Below are positions 22,618-34,491 of a stretch of DNA of 64,000 bases, in pieces (position 1 is the first letter of the stretch; each line of letters begins with the position of its first letter). A program made the position numbers and the translations under genes. The notes under the pieces are model-generated. The model did no database searches. It was not told where the DNA came from and saw nothing but the letters and a program-made list of their open reading frames with translations. Source of the stretch: Mixophyes australis (lineage: Eukaryota > Chordata > Amphibia > Anura > Limnodynastidae); NCBI GenBank assembly GCA_036250195.1, contig JAVHZZ010000006.1, positions 77,213,369-77,277,368 of the forward strand. The letters are read 5' to 3'.

Positions 22618-22937
22618 AGCCTAAGTCATTAAGGAGAGTAAAGCAAAAAAAAAAGAAGTAACTTTGCACCTTGGCAAAACCATGTTGCATTGGAGGTGGA
22701 GGTAAATTTAAAATGTGAGGACAGATTTAAAGTTGGGGTAGGACATATCCTAGATAAACTTTACATTTCAGTGGAAAAATAAAGCTATCAAGTATTTGTG
22801 TACTACATGAAAAAAACAGCCAGTATTTTCCTTATATGCAAAATAATACTTGCACTAATTTGCACCCCTTGCACTGTAACATGGTTTGTGCAGGATCAAA
22901 TTTACTCCTTTTTTTTGCTTTGCTCTCAGGCCCTTAA
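22618..22937. mobile_element. MITE, GGCCTGATTCATTAAGGA family
   Basis: Left end cctaagtcattaaggagagt and right end ctctcaggcccttaatg form eroded inverted ends. The interior is close to 18,473-18,760: accatgttgcattggagg, agtatttgtgtactacatga, aaacagccagtatttt, ttgcaccccttgcact. Confidence 0.75.
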
Positions 22938-23421
22938 TGTATTACCAATTTATTTTAAGTTTTGGGCAACACCACCATATGTATAGAAATGTTCTTTTCG
23001 GACTTTTGAGTATTGGTCAAAGTTTTTAGTGGAAATATTAAATATAATTTAGATAATTGAGAAAAGGGGAAAAGAGCGCAATCACTTAGGAGGGTTGATG
23101 AGAATGACCAATTGTACAAAGAGCATGATCCCATGCTGAGAGGGAATGTTAAACAATGGGATGAGACAAGACAGTTTTGGGATGACAAACTTGTGAGAGC
23201 CAGAGGAGGGAGGCTGGAGAGAGCTCTCCCAGACCTTTGGCCTCAATGAGGGCCCATACTCTGGAAGAAGTAGTCCTGTTTAAAAACTATCTTGTGTTGT
23301 TTTTAAATGTTTTTGTACCTTAAAAAACTACTACTCATCTATGGAGTGGCCTCAATGGTTTCAGGCAACTTACTAAAGGTGTACAGAGCCAGAAATAGGA
23401 TAATTTCACATGATGGATTCA
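22938..23421. other. No gene recognised
   Basis: AT-rich. It contains cctttggcctcaatgagggc, but no recognisable feature. Confidence 0.45.
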
Positions 23422-23760
23422 GGCAGCACGGTGGCTTAGTGGTTAGCTCTTCTGCTTCACAACACTGGGGGGTCATGAGTTCGATTCCCGACCATAGCCT
23501 TAGCTGTGTGGAGTTTGTTTGTTCTCCCTGTATTTGCGTGGGTTTCCTCCAGGTACTCTGGTTTCCTCCCACACTCCAAAAACATACTGGTAGGATAATT
23601 GGCTGCTTTCAAAATTGACCCTAGTCTCTCTCAGTCTGTGTGTGTATGTTAGGGAATTTAGACTTTAAGCTCCAATGGGGCAGGCATTGTGAGTGTGTTC
23701 TCTGTACAGCGCTGCAGAACTAGTAGCGGTATATATACATAGCTGCTAATGAAGATGATG
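23422..23760 (+). mobile_element. tRNA-derived SINE with L2-like tail
   Basis: The head is tRNA-like with an internal RNA polymerase III promoter: A box TGGCTTAGTGG (23,432-23,442) and B box AGTTCGATTCC (23,478-23,488). A long conserved body follows (gtttgttctccctgt, cgtgggtttcctccaggta, ggtttcctcccacactccaa, aacatactggtaggataatt). The tail is gggaatttagactttaagct, ctgtacagcgctgcagaac and a (gatgat) end. The tail matches the LINE tails in this window, the usual way a SINE borrows LINE machinery. No target duplication was seen. Confidence 0.9.
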
Positions 23761-24248
23761 CAGCCGACTGAAAGTGTGAACAGGAAAAATGGGTGCCGAT
23801 AATTGCAGATCAGTTTTCTAATGCTTTACTGAAGAATATTTTAGGTGGGTGAGAACAAGTACCACAGTGCTTTCACTAGATTAGCTCAAAACAGGCATTT
23901 CTCTACAGAGAATAAGATATATCAGACAAATGTAACTAAAAGGAGCAGTGATTAAATTTGTATTATTAAAGGATACCTGCAAGGAGGTTTTATTGGATAA
24001 TATTTACAATAGAATGCCTCCTATATGTAAATAGCCTGTCTCAGGTTTTCCAAGTTGAGATATTGTTCCATAAAATATATTGATACATAAGATTAGCTGT
24101 GGCTGAGGGATAAGATAATTATAAATTGAGTATATTCAGGTTTTCTAATGTGTTCATATGGTATTTGCAGGTGATAGTCTACAATGCCCTGCTTAAAACA
24201 CAGAGTCGGACAGTAACTTGCTACAGAAATATTAGGACAAAATGGTAA
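23761..24248. other. No gene recognised
   Basis: AT-rich intergenic sequence. Confidence 0.5.
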
Positions 24249-25080
24249 TTGCAGCAATCAAACATGAAGTTTATTTGCACATATTTTACACAAGACACTG
24301 CAAAAACCTTAATTCGCGCACTTACCATCTCCCATATTGACTATTGCAATTCCCTCCTTACTGGTCTTCCCCAAAACAGACTCAAACTCCTACAATCTAT
24401 TTTGCACGCAGCGGCAAAATTGATTTTCCTTGCAAATCATTATTCCTCTGCTGAATCACTCTGCATGTCTTTACACTGGTTGCCTGTTTTCTACAGAATC
24501 CAATATAAAATACTTTTACTAACCTACAAGGCCATCAACAAAGCTGCACCAACATACATCTCCTCTCTTGTCTCAAAATATCTCCCAACTCGGCAACTAC
24601 ATTCTGCACAAGATCTACATCTCTCATCCACCCTCATTACTTCCTCCCATTCCCGGTTACAGGACTTTTTTTGGGCTGCACCCACTTTATGGAATTCTCT
24701 CCCTCCCACAATAAGACTCTCCTCTGGTCTACAAACTTTCAAGCGTTGTCTGAAAACCCACCTCTTCAGACAAGCTTATAATATTCCTCAACCACCCTCT
24801 TAACCTCACTACATTACCCTATTACTACCCGTTACACAATTTCACACAAGACAACTACCCCCTGACCAACATTGTTATGTGACAGGATCATTTAGCTTAT
24901 GAGTCACTTTTACCTTTGCAGTCTGGCTGGGCCAAAATGCAAAATGTAGACTTAACCTCATGTATCAAACTCCCATTGTCCCATAGATTGTAAGCTTGTG
25001 AGCAGGGCCTTCTCACCTCTTGTCTGTTTTACCCAATTGTCAAGTCTGAGTATCAAAGTCCTTAATTTATTTCGCTGTCT
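24249..25080 (+). pseudogene. L2-type LINE 3' end, ORF2 C-terminal fragment
   Basis: An uninterrupted frame of 184 codons (24,249-24,803) encodes the C-terminal domain of an L2-type ORF2: HIDYCNSLLTGLP, LQSILHAAAKLIF, SLHWLPVFYRIQYK, YKAINKAAPTYISSLV, LWNSLPPTIR and FKRCLKTHLF. It matches the same region of the LINEs at 12,985 and 54,950 but is a different, longer-open copy. RT and endonuclease are lost by 5' truncation. The 3' UTR (24,804-25,080) contains agattgtaagcttgtgagca and gggccttctcacctcttgtc. The simple-repeat tail is not obvious. Confidence 0.9.
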
Positions 25081-25542
25081 CCTATGAAGAACAAAGACAG
25101 AAGAAACTTCTAATTCTGAGAAAGTAAAGGGCACAGGTCCTGGTAGAGGAGTTCAATTCAATCTATTTTTTTAGTAATAGTAGTGGATGTTCCTTGTTCC
25201 TGGTACTGTCAGTGTTCAGTCTCTTCTTTGTCATGGAAAAATGATATTAGCCATAATCTCCTGAACAAATCTTTCACGTCAATGTAGAGTACTTATATCC
25301 CAAGGTCAAGTTTAGTGGGGTATAATGTCAGCCCTCTGGGTAGCACATTGACTTCACTGTTGCTAATTCTGTGGGTTGAGATGACAAAACAGTTTTAATT
25401 TCTCTCTGGGTACCAGTTGTGCTGCGTATAGTGAGATTTAAACTCATCTTTGCCATATTCTGGAGTTTATTTTGTTTCCCATAGACCACAAAATTCAATA
25501 ATCATCTGTACCATTATTGTATTCTTTAGTGCTCAGTTACAT
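25081..25542. other. No gene recognised
   Basis: No coding or repeat signal that I can name. Confidence 0.45.
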
Positions 25543-25680
25543 TGCATTTAGGTGCAAAGTTTACACTAAACCACAAACAACAATCACCATTAGCTTTTAA
25601 CAGTCTAGTTAAAGTTAGACAATGAAAGCAAGAGCCTAATTAGATGCTCTAGTTTAGCACAAATTTTGCACCTAAATGCA
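25543..25680. mobile_element. Palindromic MITE, 138 bp
   Basis: The left arm tgcatttaggtgcaaagttt and the right arm (inverse) tgcatttaggtgcaaaattt differ at one position over 20 bases. Pairing continues inward through acactaaac. It forms a long hairpin. Non-coding. Confidence 0.8.
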
Positions 25681-25732
25681 AAATTAGTGAATCCATATCC
25701 ACTCACTAATGTGCTATTCATTCTAGCTGTAA

Positions 25733-25899
25733 GATTTACTAAACTGTGGGTTTGAAAAAGTGGAGATGAAGCCTCTAACAAACAATCAGATTCTAGCAGT
25801 CATTTTGTAGAATGTACTAAAATAATGATAACTGGAATCTGATTGGTTGCTATAGGCAAGATCTCCCCTTTTTCAAGCAGCTTAGTAAATATACCCCTA
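25733..25899. mobile_element. Palindromic MITE, CTATAGGCAACATCTCC family, copy 1
   Basis: The arms are gatttactaaactgtgggtt, gaaaaagtggagat and caatcagattctag, and inverted ctggaatctgattggttgct, ataggcaagatctcc and cttagtaaatatacccct. A second copy, with better-kept arms, lies at 63,591-63,760. Confidence 0.85.
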
Positions 25900-26714
25900 G
25901 ATTTCTCCTTAGATTTATTTTTTTATTAACACTAATATAACACATCTGCATTAAAATATTGCCTGGTGAAGGTACCACATAGTAATTAAAACAAATGCTA
26001 TTTTTTTTTTAACCATTCGATAGAAACATATCACATCCATTTGTCACTCTTATTTAAATTTGATTACACACTTTTGCTTCTTTTTTAAAATGATACAATG
26101 CAATATTATGCATTAACAATTGGTATACATGGGGGTTTTCCCAATGTAAGGGTAATCAGGTTTTGGATTGCAACTCAATAACATAGTCATGGTCACTATA
26201 GATTACATCCTAGTCTACACTGATATCTATCAGATGCACAAAATGAAAGACGTGAATAAAATAACAAGCTTCCAAAGTTAGCAAAAAGTTGAGAATCAAC
26301 TCAGTATTGGAACTGAGTGGCACTTTCTTAAGTGTTGCAATTTGTGCATCTCCAGTGTTGTTTTGCACTCGGCCGTTTGTTAAAAAAAAACAAAAAGAGA
26401 GGAAAATAAGACTTAAATAACTCACAAGAAAAATTCTGGTTATCTATACCCAGGAGGCATGATCCAGAAAACACACATTAAATCGTGAATTTCAGTTTGA
26501 CAGAGCTTGGTACAGTATCTGCTTGGTCTGATGCCAGGATTGGGCCTGAAAGGTTTATATCCCTATGCCGTCTTCTTAAAGAACTCACCAAGTCGTCTTT
26601 CACAGATGTAGACCAGGGCACATTCTGGTAACCACCTAGGCTGGTTATTCCATATTGACATGGCACCACATGAATCTTATCAGTCCTCAACTACTCAAGA
26701 GTCACCTTCAGCAT
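25900..26714. other. No gene recognised
   Basis: AT-rich. Small frames of 70 codons on the minus strand lack recognisable motifs. Confidence 0.5.
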
Positions 26715-26984
26715 TTTTCATTCAGGGCCGGACTGGGACTAAAAATCAGCCCTGGCATTTAAAGCACACAGGCCCACCTGTTGTGGGCTCCATGCACTAT
26801 ATTGTTGCACACTGATACTGGCGCAGTGCGCATTGCTGGTGCAGTACAACATGATGTAGTATGAGTGTGTGTGTGGGGGGGGGGATTTATTTCTCCTAAT
26901 GACCCTCAACATTACATTGTTAGCACCCATATTACATCAATAAATACCATGACAATACATTATTAGTACCCAAAATACAGCAAA

Positions 26985-27300
26985 AAATAACCTCCCACAC
27001 ACACTCATACTACATCAATACCCACCCACATTACAGCAACCCGCATCACCCCCACATTACAGCAATCAGCATCATCCCCCACATTACAGCAACCGGCATC
27101 ATCCCCCCACACACACATTACAGCAACCAGCATCACACCCACATTACAGCAATCGGCATCACCTCCCCCCCCACATTCCAGCAACCAGCATCACCCCCAC
27201 ATTCCAGCAACCAGCATCACCCCCACATTCCAGCAACCAGCATCACCCCCCACATTACAGCAACCAACATCATCCTCACATTACAGCAATACCCTATCAT
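26985..27300. repeat. Minisatellite, about 27-bp unit
   Basis: The unit cccacattacagcaaccagc atcac recurs about 11 times, with small length changes in the C run (two to eight C). Flanking sequence shows decayed copies of the same unit. Confidence 0.85.
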
Positions 27301-27889
27301 ACTTATTAGCAATACTAAGCCCCAAACACACTACAACATTGCCACCACCACGCCACCCCATACTACAGCAATACCACCAATTATACAGGCACCATTGTAG
27401 GAGACCAATGTTTTGCTTTTTTCAAATCTCCCACAAAATAGCAACAACAGAATACTTACACACATATAGCTAACAGGTACCCTTTTCCTTCAATTAAATA
27501 GTAATGGCAGAATTTTCATGAATCATTCCACAGGAAATAAAACTCTAACAAATATATCAGAAAAAACATAACTATTCAATGATCATTTGAACCCATGCGG
27601 CCGCATTAAAAGTATTTCCATCTACAGAAAAATGTCAGAGAAAAATATTTTTTTATACTACACTAACTGGTTATGCGTCCTTTCTATTCATTTTAAATAA
27701 CACAGTATATTAATTAAGGGGGATAGAGGAGGTGGATGAGAGATAATTGGATGTGATCCATCAGTTTGATTAGATTGGAAACATTTAGATTATTTACCTA
27801 GAGACATCTACCCCCTTGACTTACAGGCAAGGCTGACAAGAGGAATTTGGGACCCAGTACAGCAACTTCTTTGGGCCCCCGTCATATTC

Positions 27890-28145
27890 AACAATGAGAG
27901 ACTTGCCTTTGGCAGAAGTTCATATTATGCCATACCGTAGTGCCCCCAGTTCATATTATGCCACACCGTAGTGCCCCCAGGTCATATTATGCCACATAAT
28001 ATTATCCTTAATTCATATTTGGCCATGCAGTAGTGCCCACAAATCATATACCATACAGTATTATGCCACAATAGTGCCCCCAAATAACATTATGCCATAC
28101 AGTAGTGCCCCCAAATAACCTTATGCCATTCAGTAGTGCCCAGAC
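27890..28145. repeat. Minisatellite, about 33-bp unit
   Basis: The unit consists of tcatattatgccacaccgta and gtgcccccagg. About seven copies are visible, the right-hand ones more diverged (aataacattatgccatacag). Confidence 0.85.
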
Positions 28146-28755
28146 AAAAAACTCATTCACAAATAAAAATTGGTATAGCATATCAGATACTAGAGTGTGA
28201 GTCCCAGGAGCAGCTTAATACACCATTTACAATGCAAACAAAAATAGATATATTGACACAATCACAGATAAAATTTATGACAAGCAGTGTTTTTTCCTCT
28301 TAATTAAAAGTCTCTGTACAGATAAATATGCAAGAAAATTACAGCGCAATAATGAGCAATGCATAGTGTTTTAAACATCATTGGATACACAGTAGTGCCT
28401 CCAGGTCAACAAAGGATGGTTAAAAACACATTGCACATGAGAAAATATATGAACTTACCTGATTATGGCATCCTGTATTCTGTATTACTACTGGACGAGC
28501 TGGCAAAGAGGGATCTGCAGCTGTCAGCTCACACAGCCAATCGGGAGCAGGGACCGAGGGCAGTGGTCAAAGTGGAAATTTAGAAGTGGGGGTATGGAAA
28601 ATATAAGTGAATGGAGTATGAAGGCTTGATTTTTTATTTTCTTTTAACACTTGTCATCTTTGTGCATTCGCATTCGTCATTACTACTTGTGTTTTATGAT
28701 GGCTGCTTGCCTGACATTACCATTCTTAAGATGTCTCTCCCGTTACACTTTCTTT
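28146..28755. other. Unique spacer inside the hAT-like element
   Basis: Non-repetitive, AT-rich sequence between two arrays. A 74-codon frame (28,359-28,583) has no recognisable motif. Confidence 0.4.
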
Positions 28756-30590
28756 TACCTATGCCCCTGCACCATCTTCTCCTTTGTCCCTCTCACTTTA
28801 CTCCCTGCACCCCCTTCCACCCTGGCTCTCACCCCTCTTCCTGCAACCCCTTCCCCCCTGGCTCTCTCACCCCTCTTCCAGCACGCCCTTCCATCCTGGC
28901 TTTCTCACCCCTCTTCCAACACTCCCTTCCCTCCATGGTTCTCACACCATTTCCAGCACCCACTGCCCCCCTGGCTCTCTCACCCCTTTTCCAGCACCCC
29001 CCTGGCTCTCTCACCCCTCTTCCAGCACCCCCTTCCCTCCTGGCTCTTACCCCTCTTCCAACACTCCCTTCCCCCTGGCTTTCACACCTCTTCCAGCACC
29101 ACCTCCCCCCTGGCTCTCTCTCACCCCTTTTCCAGCACCCACTTCCCCCCTGGCTCTCACCCTCTTCCAGCACCCCCTTCCCCCCTGGCTCTCTCACCCC
29201 TATTCCTGCAACCACTTCCCTGCTGGCTCTCACCCCCTCTTCCAGTGCACTCTTCCCCCCTGGCTCTCATCCCTCTTCCAGCACCCCCCTTCCCCATGGC
29301 TCTCACCCCTCTTGAGCACCCCCTTCTCCTTGGCTCTCACCCTCTTCCAGCACCCCCTTCCTCCCTGGTTCTCACCCTCTTTCTTCCCCCCTGACTCTCA
29401 CACTCTTCCAGCACACTCTTCCCTCCTTGCTCTCAACTCTCTTCCAACACTCCCTTCCCCCCTGGCTCTCACACCTCTTTCAGCACCACCTCCCCCCTGG
29501 CTCTCTCTCACCCCTCTTCCAGCACTCTGGCTCTCTCACCCCTCTTCCAGTACCCTCTTCCCCCCTGGCTCTCATCCCTCTTCCAGCACCCCCTTCTTCC
29601 TGGCTCTCACCCCTCTTCCAGCACCCCCTTCTCTCCTGGCCCTCACCCCTCTTCCAGCACCCCCTTCCTCCTGGCTCTCTCACCCCTCTTTCCAGCATCC
29701 CCTTCCCCCTGGCTCTCACCCTCTTCCAGCACCCCCTTCCTCCCTGGTTCTCACCCTCTTCCTTCCCCCCTGGCTCTCACCCTCTTCCAGAACCCCCTTC
29801 CCTCCTTGCTCTCACCCCTCTTCCAACACTCCCTTCCCCCCTGGCTCTCACACCTCTTTCAGCATCAACTCCCCCCTGGCTCTGTCTCATCCCTCTTCCA
29901 GCACCCATTGCCCCCCTGGCTCTCTCACCCCTCTTCCAGCACCCCCTGGCTCTCTCACCCCTCTTCCAACACTCCCTTCCCTCCTGGCTCTCACACCTCT
30001 TCCAGCACCACCTCCTCCCTGGCTCTCTCTCACCCCTCTTCCAGCACCCACTTCCCCCCTGGCTCTCACCCTCTTTCAGCATCCCCATCCCCCCTGGCTC
30101 TCTCACCCCTATTCCAGCACCCACTTCCCTCCTGGCTCTCACTCCTCTTCCAGTACTCCCTTCCCCCCTGGCTCTCATCCCTCTACCAGGACCCCTTCCC
30201 CCTGGCTCTCACCCCTCTTCCAGCACTCCCCTTCCCTCCTGGCTCTCAACCCTCTTCCAGCACCCCCTTCCCTCCTGGCTCTCACCGCTCTTCTAGCACC
30301 CCCTCCCCCCTGGCTCTCTCACCCTCTTCCAGCACTCCCTCCCCCTGGCTCTAACCCTCTTCCAGCACCCCCTTCCTCCCTAGTTCTCACCCTCTTCCTT
30401 TCCTCCTGGCTCTCACTCTCTTTCAGCACCCCCCTTCCTCCCTGGTTCTCGCCCTCTTCCTTCCCCCCTGGCTCTCACCCTCTTCCAGCACCCCCTTCCT
30501 CCCTGGCTCTCACCCTCTTCCAGCACCCCCTTCCTCCATGCTTCTCTCCCTCTTCCAGTACCCACTCCCCCCCCCTGGCTCTCCCACTCT
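28756..30590. repeat. 1.8-kb minisatellite, about 37-bp unit, C-rich
   Basis: The unit is ccccctggctctcacccctc followed by ttccagcacccccttcc, in roughly 45-50 imperfect copies with frequent loss or gain of short blocks. One plus-strand frame stays open for about 600 codons (28,784-30,595) and reads as Leu/Pro/Ser repeats. This follows from the repeat unit lacking stops in several frames and does not indicate a gene. The complementary strand has regular G runs. Confidence 0.93.
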
Positions 30591-30790
30591 GGTGAAAACC
30601 CTCCCCCCCTCACGCGAGAATTGCTCCACCCCCCTCTACCCCCATGCGAAAATCTGCATACTCTGTGAGAATCACGGCATCCACGGCGACTCCCGTGCGA
30701 AAAACCTGCGCACCCTCCCCTCCTGCAAAAATCGCGGCACCCCCCCCTCCCGCGAAAATCACGGCACCCCCCCCTCCCCGCGATCCTCTC
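30591..30790. repeat. Short C-rich tandem repeat, about 30-bp unit
   Basis: Units such as ccctcccgcgaaaatcacgg cacccc repeat about six times, with variants of the cgcgaaaat core. Confidence 0.7.
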
Positions 30791-31000
30791 CCTAGTCAGA
30801 AAAAAAAATAAAAACTGTAAAAACTGTGTCCACATTGCAGGGAACAGTGCACAAGATATGGGGAAGGGAGCAGAGGAGCCCTCGTCCGTCAAGCAGCAGA
30901 GGTGCAGGAATCCAAGAAGTGTCGGCCGGCCCATCTAGCCATTGGCCTTTCTGGAATTTGCCAGAAGTGCCAGATGACCAGTCCCTGACCTGTTTGCATT

Positions 31001-31830
31001 AGTATCAGGACTTTGGTTTACTTTAGTAATTCCCACCTACATGCAAACAGATTAAATGGGATTTGTATCTTACAATGTTGTGTCACTGTTATGAATTTTA
31101 TTTGTTGGTGGCAGTGCATTTATATTTATTATCATGTATTATTAGGACTGACTTCTTCTCCCCTGCTATGTTGACAAATCATCAGTCCCAGGCAGAGGGG
31201 TTAAGTTGTATTAGTCTGTCCATCAGAGGGTTAAGATTCATGGCAGCTAATCACAATGCTCTAACTCTCAGTCAAGATTGCAGTAACTGTCTGTACTGTA
31301 CTCCATCCTCCTCTTCATACAACAGGGGCAGCTGTACTTCTGACTTTTTTTTGCATGAACTTGCACTAATGTACTGTAAGCCAATCCCAACAGACAGCCT
31401 AGATGGCTGCAATACATCACAATTAAAGTTTGGGGCTGATTGGGTAAATGGAGGCTTGTTTATTAAACAAAGAAAACTACTGATTTTATGTCTGGCTATT
31501 GGGGGGGAGGAAAGCCTAGATTGTTCATTCACAGCTTCAGTTTCTAAGATTTGGTAAAACAGCAGCACCAGGTAGTCAAATCTGCAAAAACAGCTAAGAG
31601 ATCATATCACAGGGTTGGAGAACAGTCTTGTGCTTGTAAAGAGCTAGGCATATCAACACTATAGGATGGCTTTGACTCCTCTGGTGATGAAGTATCTACC
31701 CCCACCCAAATGCACAAATAACACATGTATTCATTATGGAATTATTCAGTTTAAAACACAGAAAGTTAATCAGGGGCCTACCAGGAAAACTTCCACTGAA
31801 GCCTATGGCCAATACACCAATGATTGTTAC
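31001..31830. other. No gene recognised
   Basis: A 164-codon frame (31,063-31,557) and a 98-codon antisense frame (31,272-31,568) overlap here. Neither shows a motif, and no promoter or splice signals stand out, so no gene is called. Confidence 0.4.
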
Positions 31831-33677
31831 TATGAGTTCAGGGCCTGATCAGCCAACAGGCTGGGGGGGGCGCAGCAGCGCTGGGTAATAGAAAAATCCC
31901 CCCCCCCCCCCCCCCCGATTCAAGCCCGCCCGCCGCCCGAGAAAATGTTACCAAACGGGGTCCGCCGCGGGTGTATGAAGTCCGCCTATGACTCCACACA
32001 CAGGCTAAGGTAAGCTGAAGACGCTGTCATCTGCCATCAGTGCGGCCGCGGTGCGCTGTTCAGTGTGGTCACGTGAGATGTTAACATCTCACGAGACCAC
32101 ACTAATCAGACACAGTGAAAGAACAAACACCGTCGGATGACGGAGAACAACAGAGGAGCAGCTGCATTTCACAGGCAGGTAAGGTACTTTGAGTCAATGG
32201 CTGCCCAGGGAGCATTTTTATCCATAATATGGGGGGGAGCAGGAGAACATTTTTATCCTTAATATGGGGGGGGGGGAGCAGGAGAATATTTTTATCCTTA
32301 ATATGGGGGGGGAGCAGGAGAACATTTTTATCCATAGTATGGGGGGGAGCAGGAGAACATTTTTATCCTTAATATGGGGGGGAGCAGGAGAACATTTATA
32401 TCCATAATAAGGGGGGGGGGGAGCAGGAGAACATTTTTATCCTTAATATGGGGGGGGAGCAGGAGAACATTTTATCCATAATATGGGGCGGGGAGCAGGA
32501 GAACATTTTATCCATAATATGGGGGGGGGGAGCCGGAGAGCATTTCTATCCATAATATGGGGGGGAGCAGGAGAACATTTTTATCCATAATATGATGGGG
32601 AGCAGGAGAGCATTTTTATCCACAATATGGGGCGGGGAGCAGGAGAGCATTTTGATCCATAATATGGGGGTGGAGCAGGAGAGCATTTTTATCCATAATA
32701 GGGGGGGGAGCAGGAGAACATTTTTATCCACAATATGGGGGGGAGCAGGAGAACATTTTTATCCTTAATATGGGGGGGGGAGCAGAAGAACATTTTTATC
32801 CATAATATGGGGGGGGGGAGCAGGAGAACATTTTTATCCATAATATGGGGAGGAGCAGGAGAGCATTTTTATCCATAATACAGGGCGGGGAGCAGGAGAG
32901 CATTTTGATCCATAATATGGGGGGGGGAGCAGGAGAGCATTTTCAGCCATAATATGGGGGGAAAGAACCTGGCATTTTCAGGCACAATGTGGGGGGGGGG
33001 GGGGATTGGCACTGGCAGCATTGAAGGATTATAATATTTTTAGGCACAAATAATTAATGGGGGGGTGTGGCACAGATCATGACTGGGGGTGGGATAATAG
33101 GCTCAGTGGCTTTACTTATTATTCTCTATGGGTGGGTCAGTGGCACATATCATGACGCAGGGGGGGGTAAGCTGCAGGGGGGATAAATATTTTTTTCTAT
33201 ATGGGGGCCAGAGGTGAGATCATGACTCGGGGGTGGGGGGGGGGGGGAATAAGCTGCAGGAGGCATAAAAATTATAAATTGTCTAAGGGCTGGGGGGTTA
33301 ATTAACTGACTGTCAGGGTTTGGTAGATGTTAGTATATGATTAGAAATAATTTTCATATCTTTTATTATCTATATATGCCTGTACTAAGGGGTTGTTTTA
33401 TCTGGTCATAATGGAGTGTTGTGTTTGAATCATTCAGGGTTTGTTAACATTTTGCATTTTTGCACATTTTCAGTATAGGACCCCAATGTTCCAGAAGCCA
33501 ACTGACAACAACACTTCAAGAACAAGAGAAAACATCAGGTTGTTTACACTATATATATATATATATATATGTATAAATATGGAAATATAGGTATTGGTTG
33601 GGGCAGGGGGCGGGAGGGCGACAACCAGTGTGCTAGCCTGGGGCGGCTGGAACCCTAAATCAGGCCTTGTATGAGTT
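31831..33677. mobile_element. 1.83-kb hAT-like element with minisatellite core and 8-bp duplication
   Basis: The octamer tatgagtt flanks the element at 31,831-31,838 and 33,670-33,677 without mismatch. The ends are CAGGGCCTGAT (31,839) and, inverted, CAAGGCCTGAT (ending 33,669), differing at one base. These are hAT-type features. The interior is non-coding: a C/G-rich left part, a minisatellite, then G-rich decayed repeats and a (TA)n at 33,550-33,571. No transposase, so movement would depend on an enzyme supplied elsewhere. Confidence 0.88.
32205..32995. repeat. Minisatellite, about 36-bp unit with G runs
   Basis: About 21 copies of a unit reading atatgggggggagcaggaga followed by acatttttatccata. 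The G run varies from 4 to 10 bases between copies. Evenly spaced G runs over 790 bp give strong potential for four-stranded G structures on the plus strand. Confidence 0.93.
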
Positions 33678-34491
33678 ACAACACTGTTTTATTAAACAAT
33701 CCCTCTAGAAGACATTAGATTTCAAGTCAATATGTGAAGTTAAAAGAAACAGCATGTTTGCATTATCCTAAATGATACTCGCATACAATTAGAACAGATA
33801 TCTAGCACCCAAACATAGATAGCAGAGCATCCCCAAAACACTTTAGCAGAAATCATTAAAGGTTAGTAGGATGCAATTACATCTGGAGAAGACTGGGGAA
33901 ATCTGTCAGTCTCCATCCTAGCACAGTACAATACTTTGTCACAAGGCTTCCCTCACCACTATGTGAAAGTACAGACATGTGCTAGTGTTAGCAGTACACA
34001 GAGCAATATAGTAATGATGCCCAATGTGCAGATGTAGAAAGAGAAACAAGGCTTGTGTAACAACTTCCCTACATAAATACCTTGTTAAAAATATTATTAT
34101 GGTGTTAACATGTGGGTCCATGAAAATTATAGATCTTGAGAATTAGCACATATTACATTGCATAATGCTGTCTCTTGGGATTAGAAGAAAGCAGGATATA
34201 TCAGGAAAGTCGCCTTACACATAAGCTAATACTGTCCCTATGTCTGAGGGGTAAGTGTCAGCTTCACTCTCCAGTTTGGCCACAGCAGGGGAAACTAGTA
34301 GTGTATGTAGTAATAGTGTAGTAGTGTTTCAAGTTTGGCCACACACGTTTGCAGTGGAAAGAGGGGACAGATCCACCTGTTCAGCAATTGGGTGGAACAG
34401 CTGGACCAAATAGGAGCCTTATATTGGCTGATTAATCCCTGATTCCTCTGCAGGCATAGAAGCCAGACACCTATTGCAAAATAGCAGCTTG
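33678..34491. other. No gene recognised
   Basis: Intergenic sequence without identifiable features. Confidence 0.5.

Larger units (their letters stand above)
26715..31000. mobile_element. 4.27-kb hAT-like element filled with minisatellites
   Basis: The left end is CAGGGCCGGACTGG (from 26,723) and the inverse right end is CAGGTCAGGGACTGG (to 30,992). They align over 14-15 bp. Flanking octamers are ttttcatt (26,715-26,722) and tttgcatt (30,993-31,000), 7 of 8 identical, as expected for an aged hAT duplication. The right 60 bp recur at 9949-10,010. The interior has no transposase. It contains four separate tandem arrays, listed individually. Either it is one composite element that grew by repeat expansion, or two insertions whose ends happen to pair; the agreement of ends and flanks favours one element. 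Confidence 0.65.

Noticed and set aside
23422..23495. A possible tRNA gene
   Set aside because: The A and B boxes are clear, but the sequence does not fold as a full tRNA and continues into a SINE body and tail.
26985..28145. CRISPR-like spaced repeats
   Set aside because: The units are contiguous and drift gradually, with no unique spacers, and the genome is eukaryotic.
28784..30595. A 603-codon open frame, Leu/Pro/Ser-rich
   Set aside because: It coincides with a 37-bp C-rich minisatellite. Several frames and the opposite strand are also open, and the product only mirrors the repeat unit.
31063..31568. Overlapping 164- and 98-codon frames
   Set aside because: Neither strand shows motifs or codon bias. 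They are accidental frames over unique sequence.
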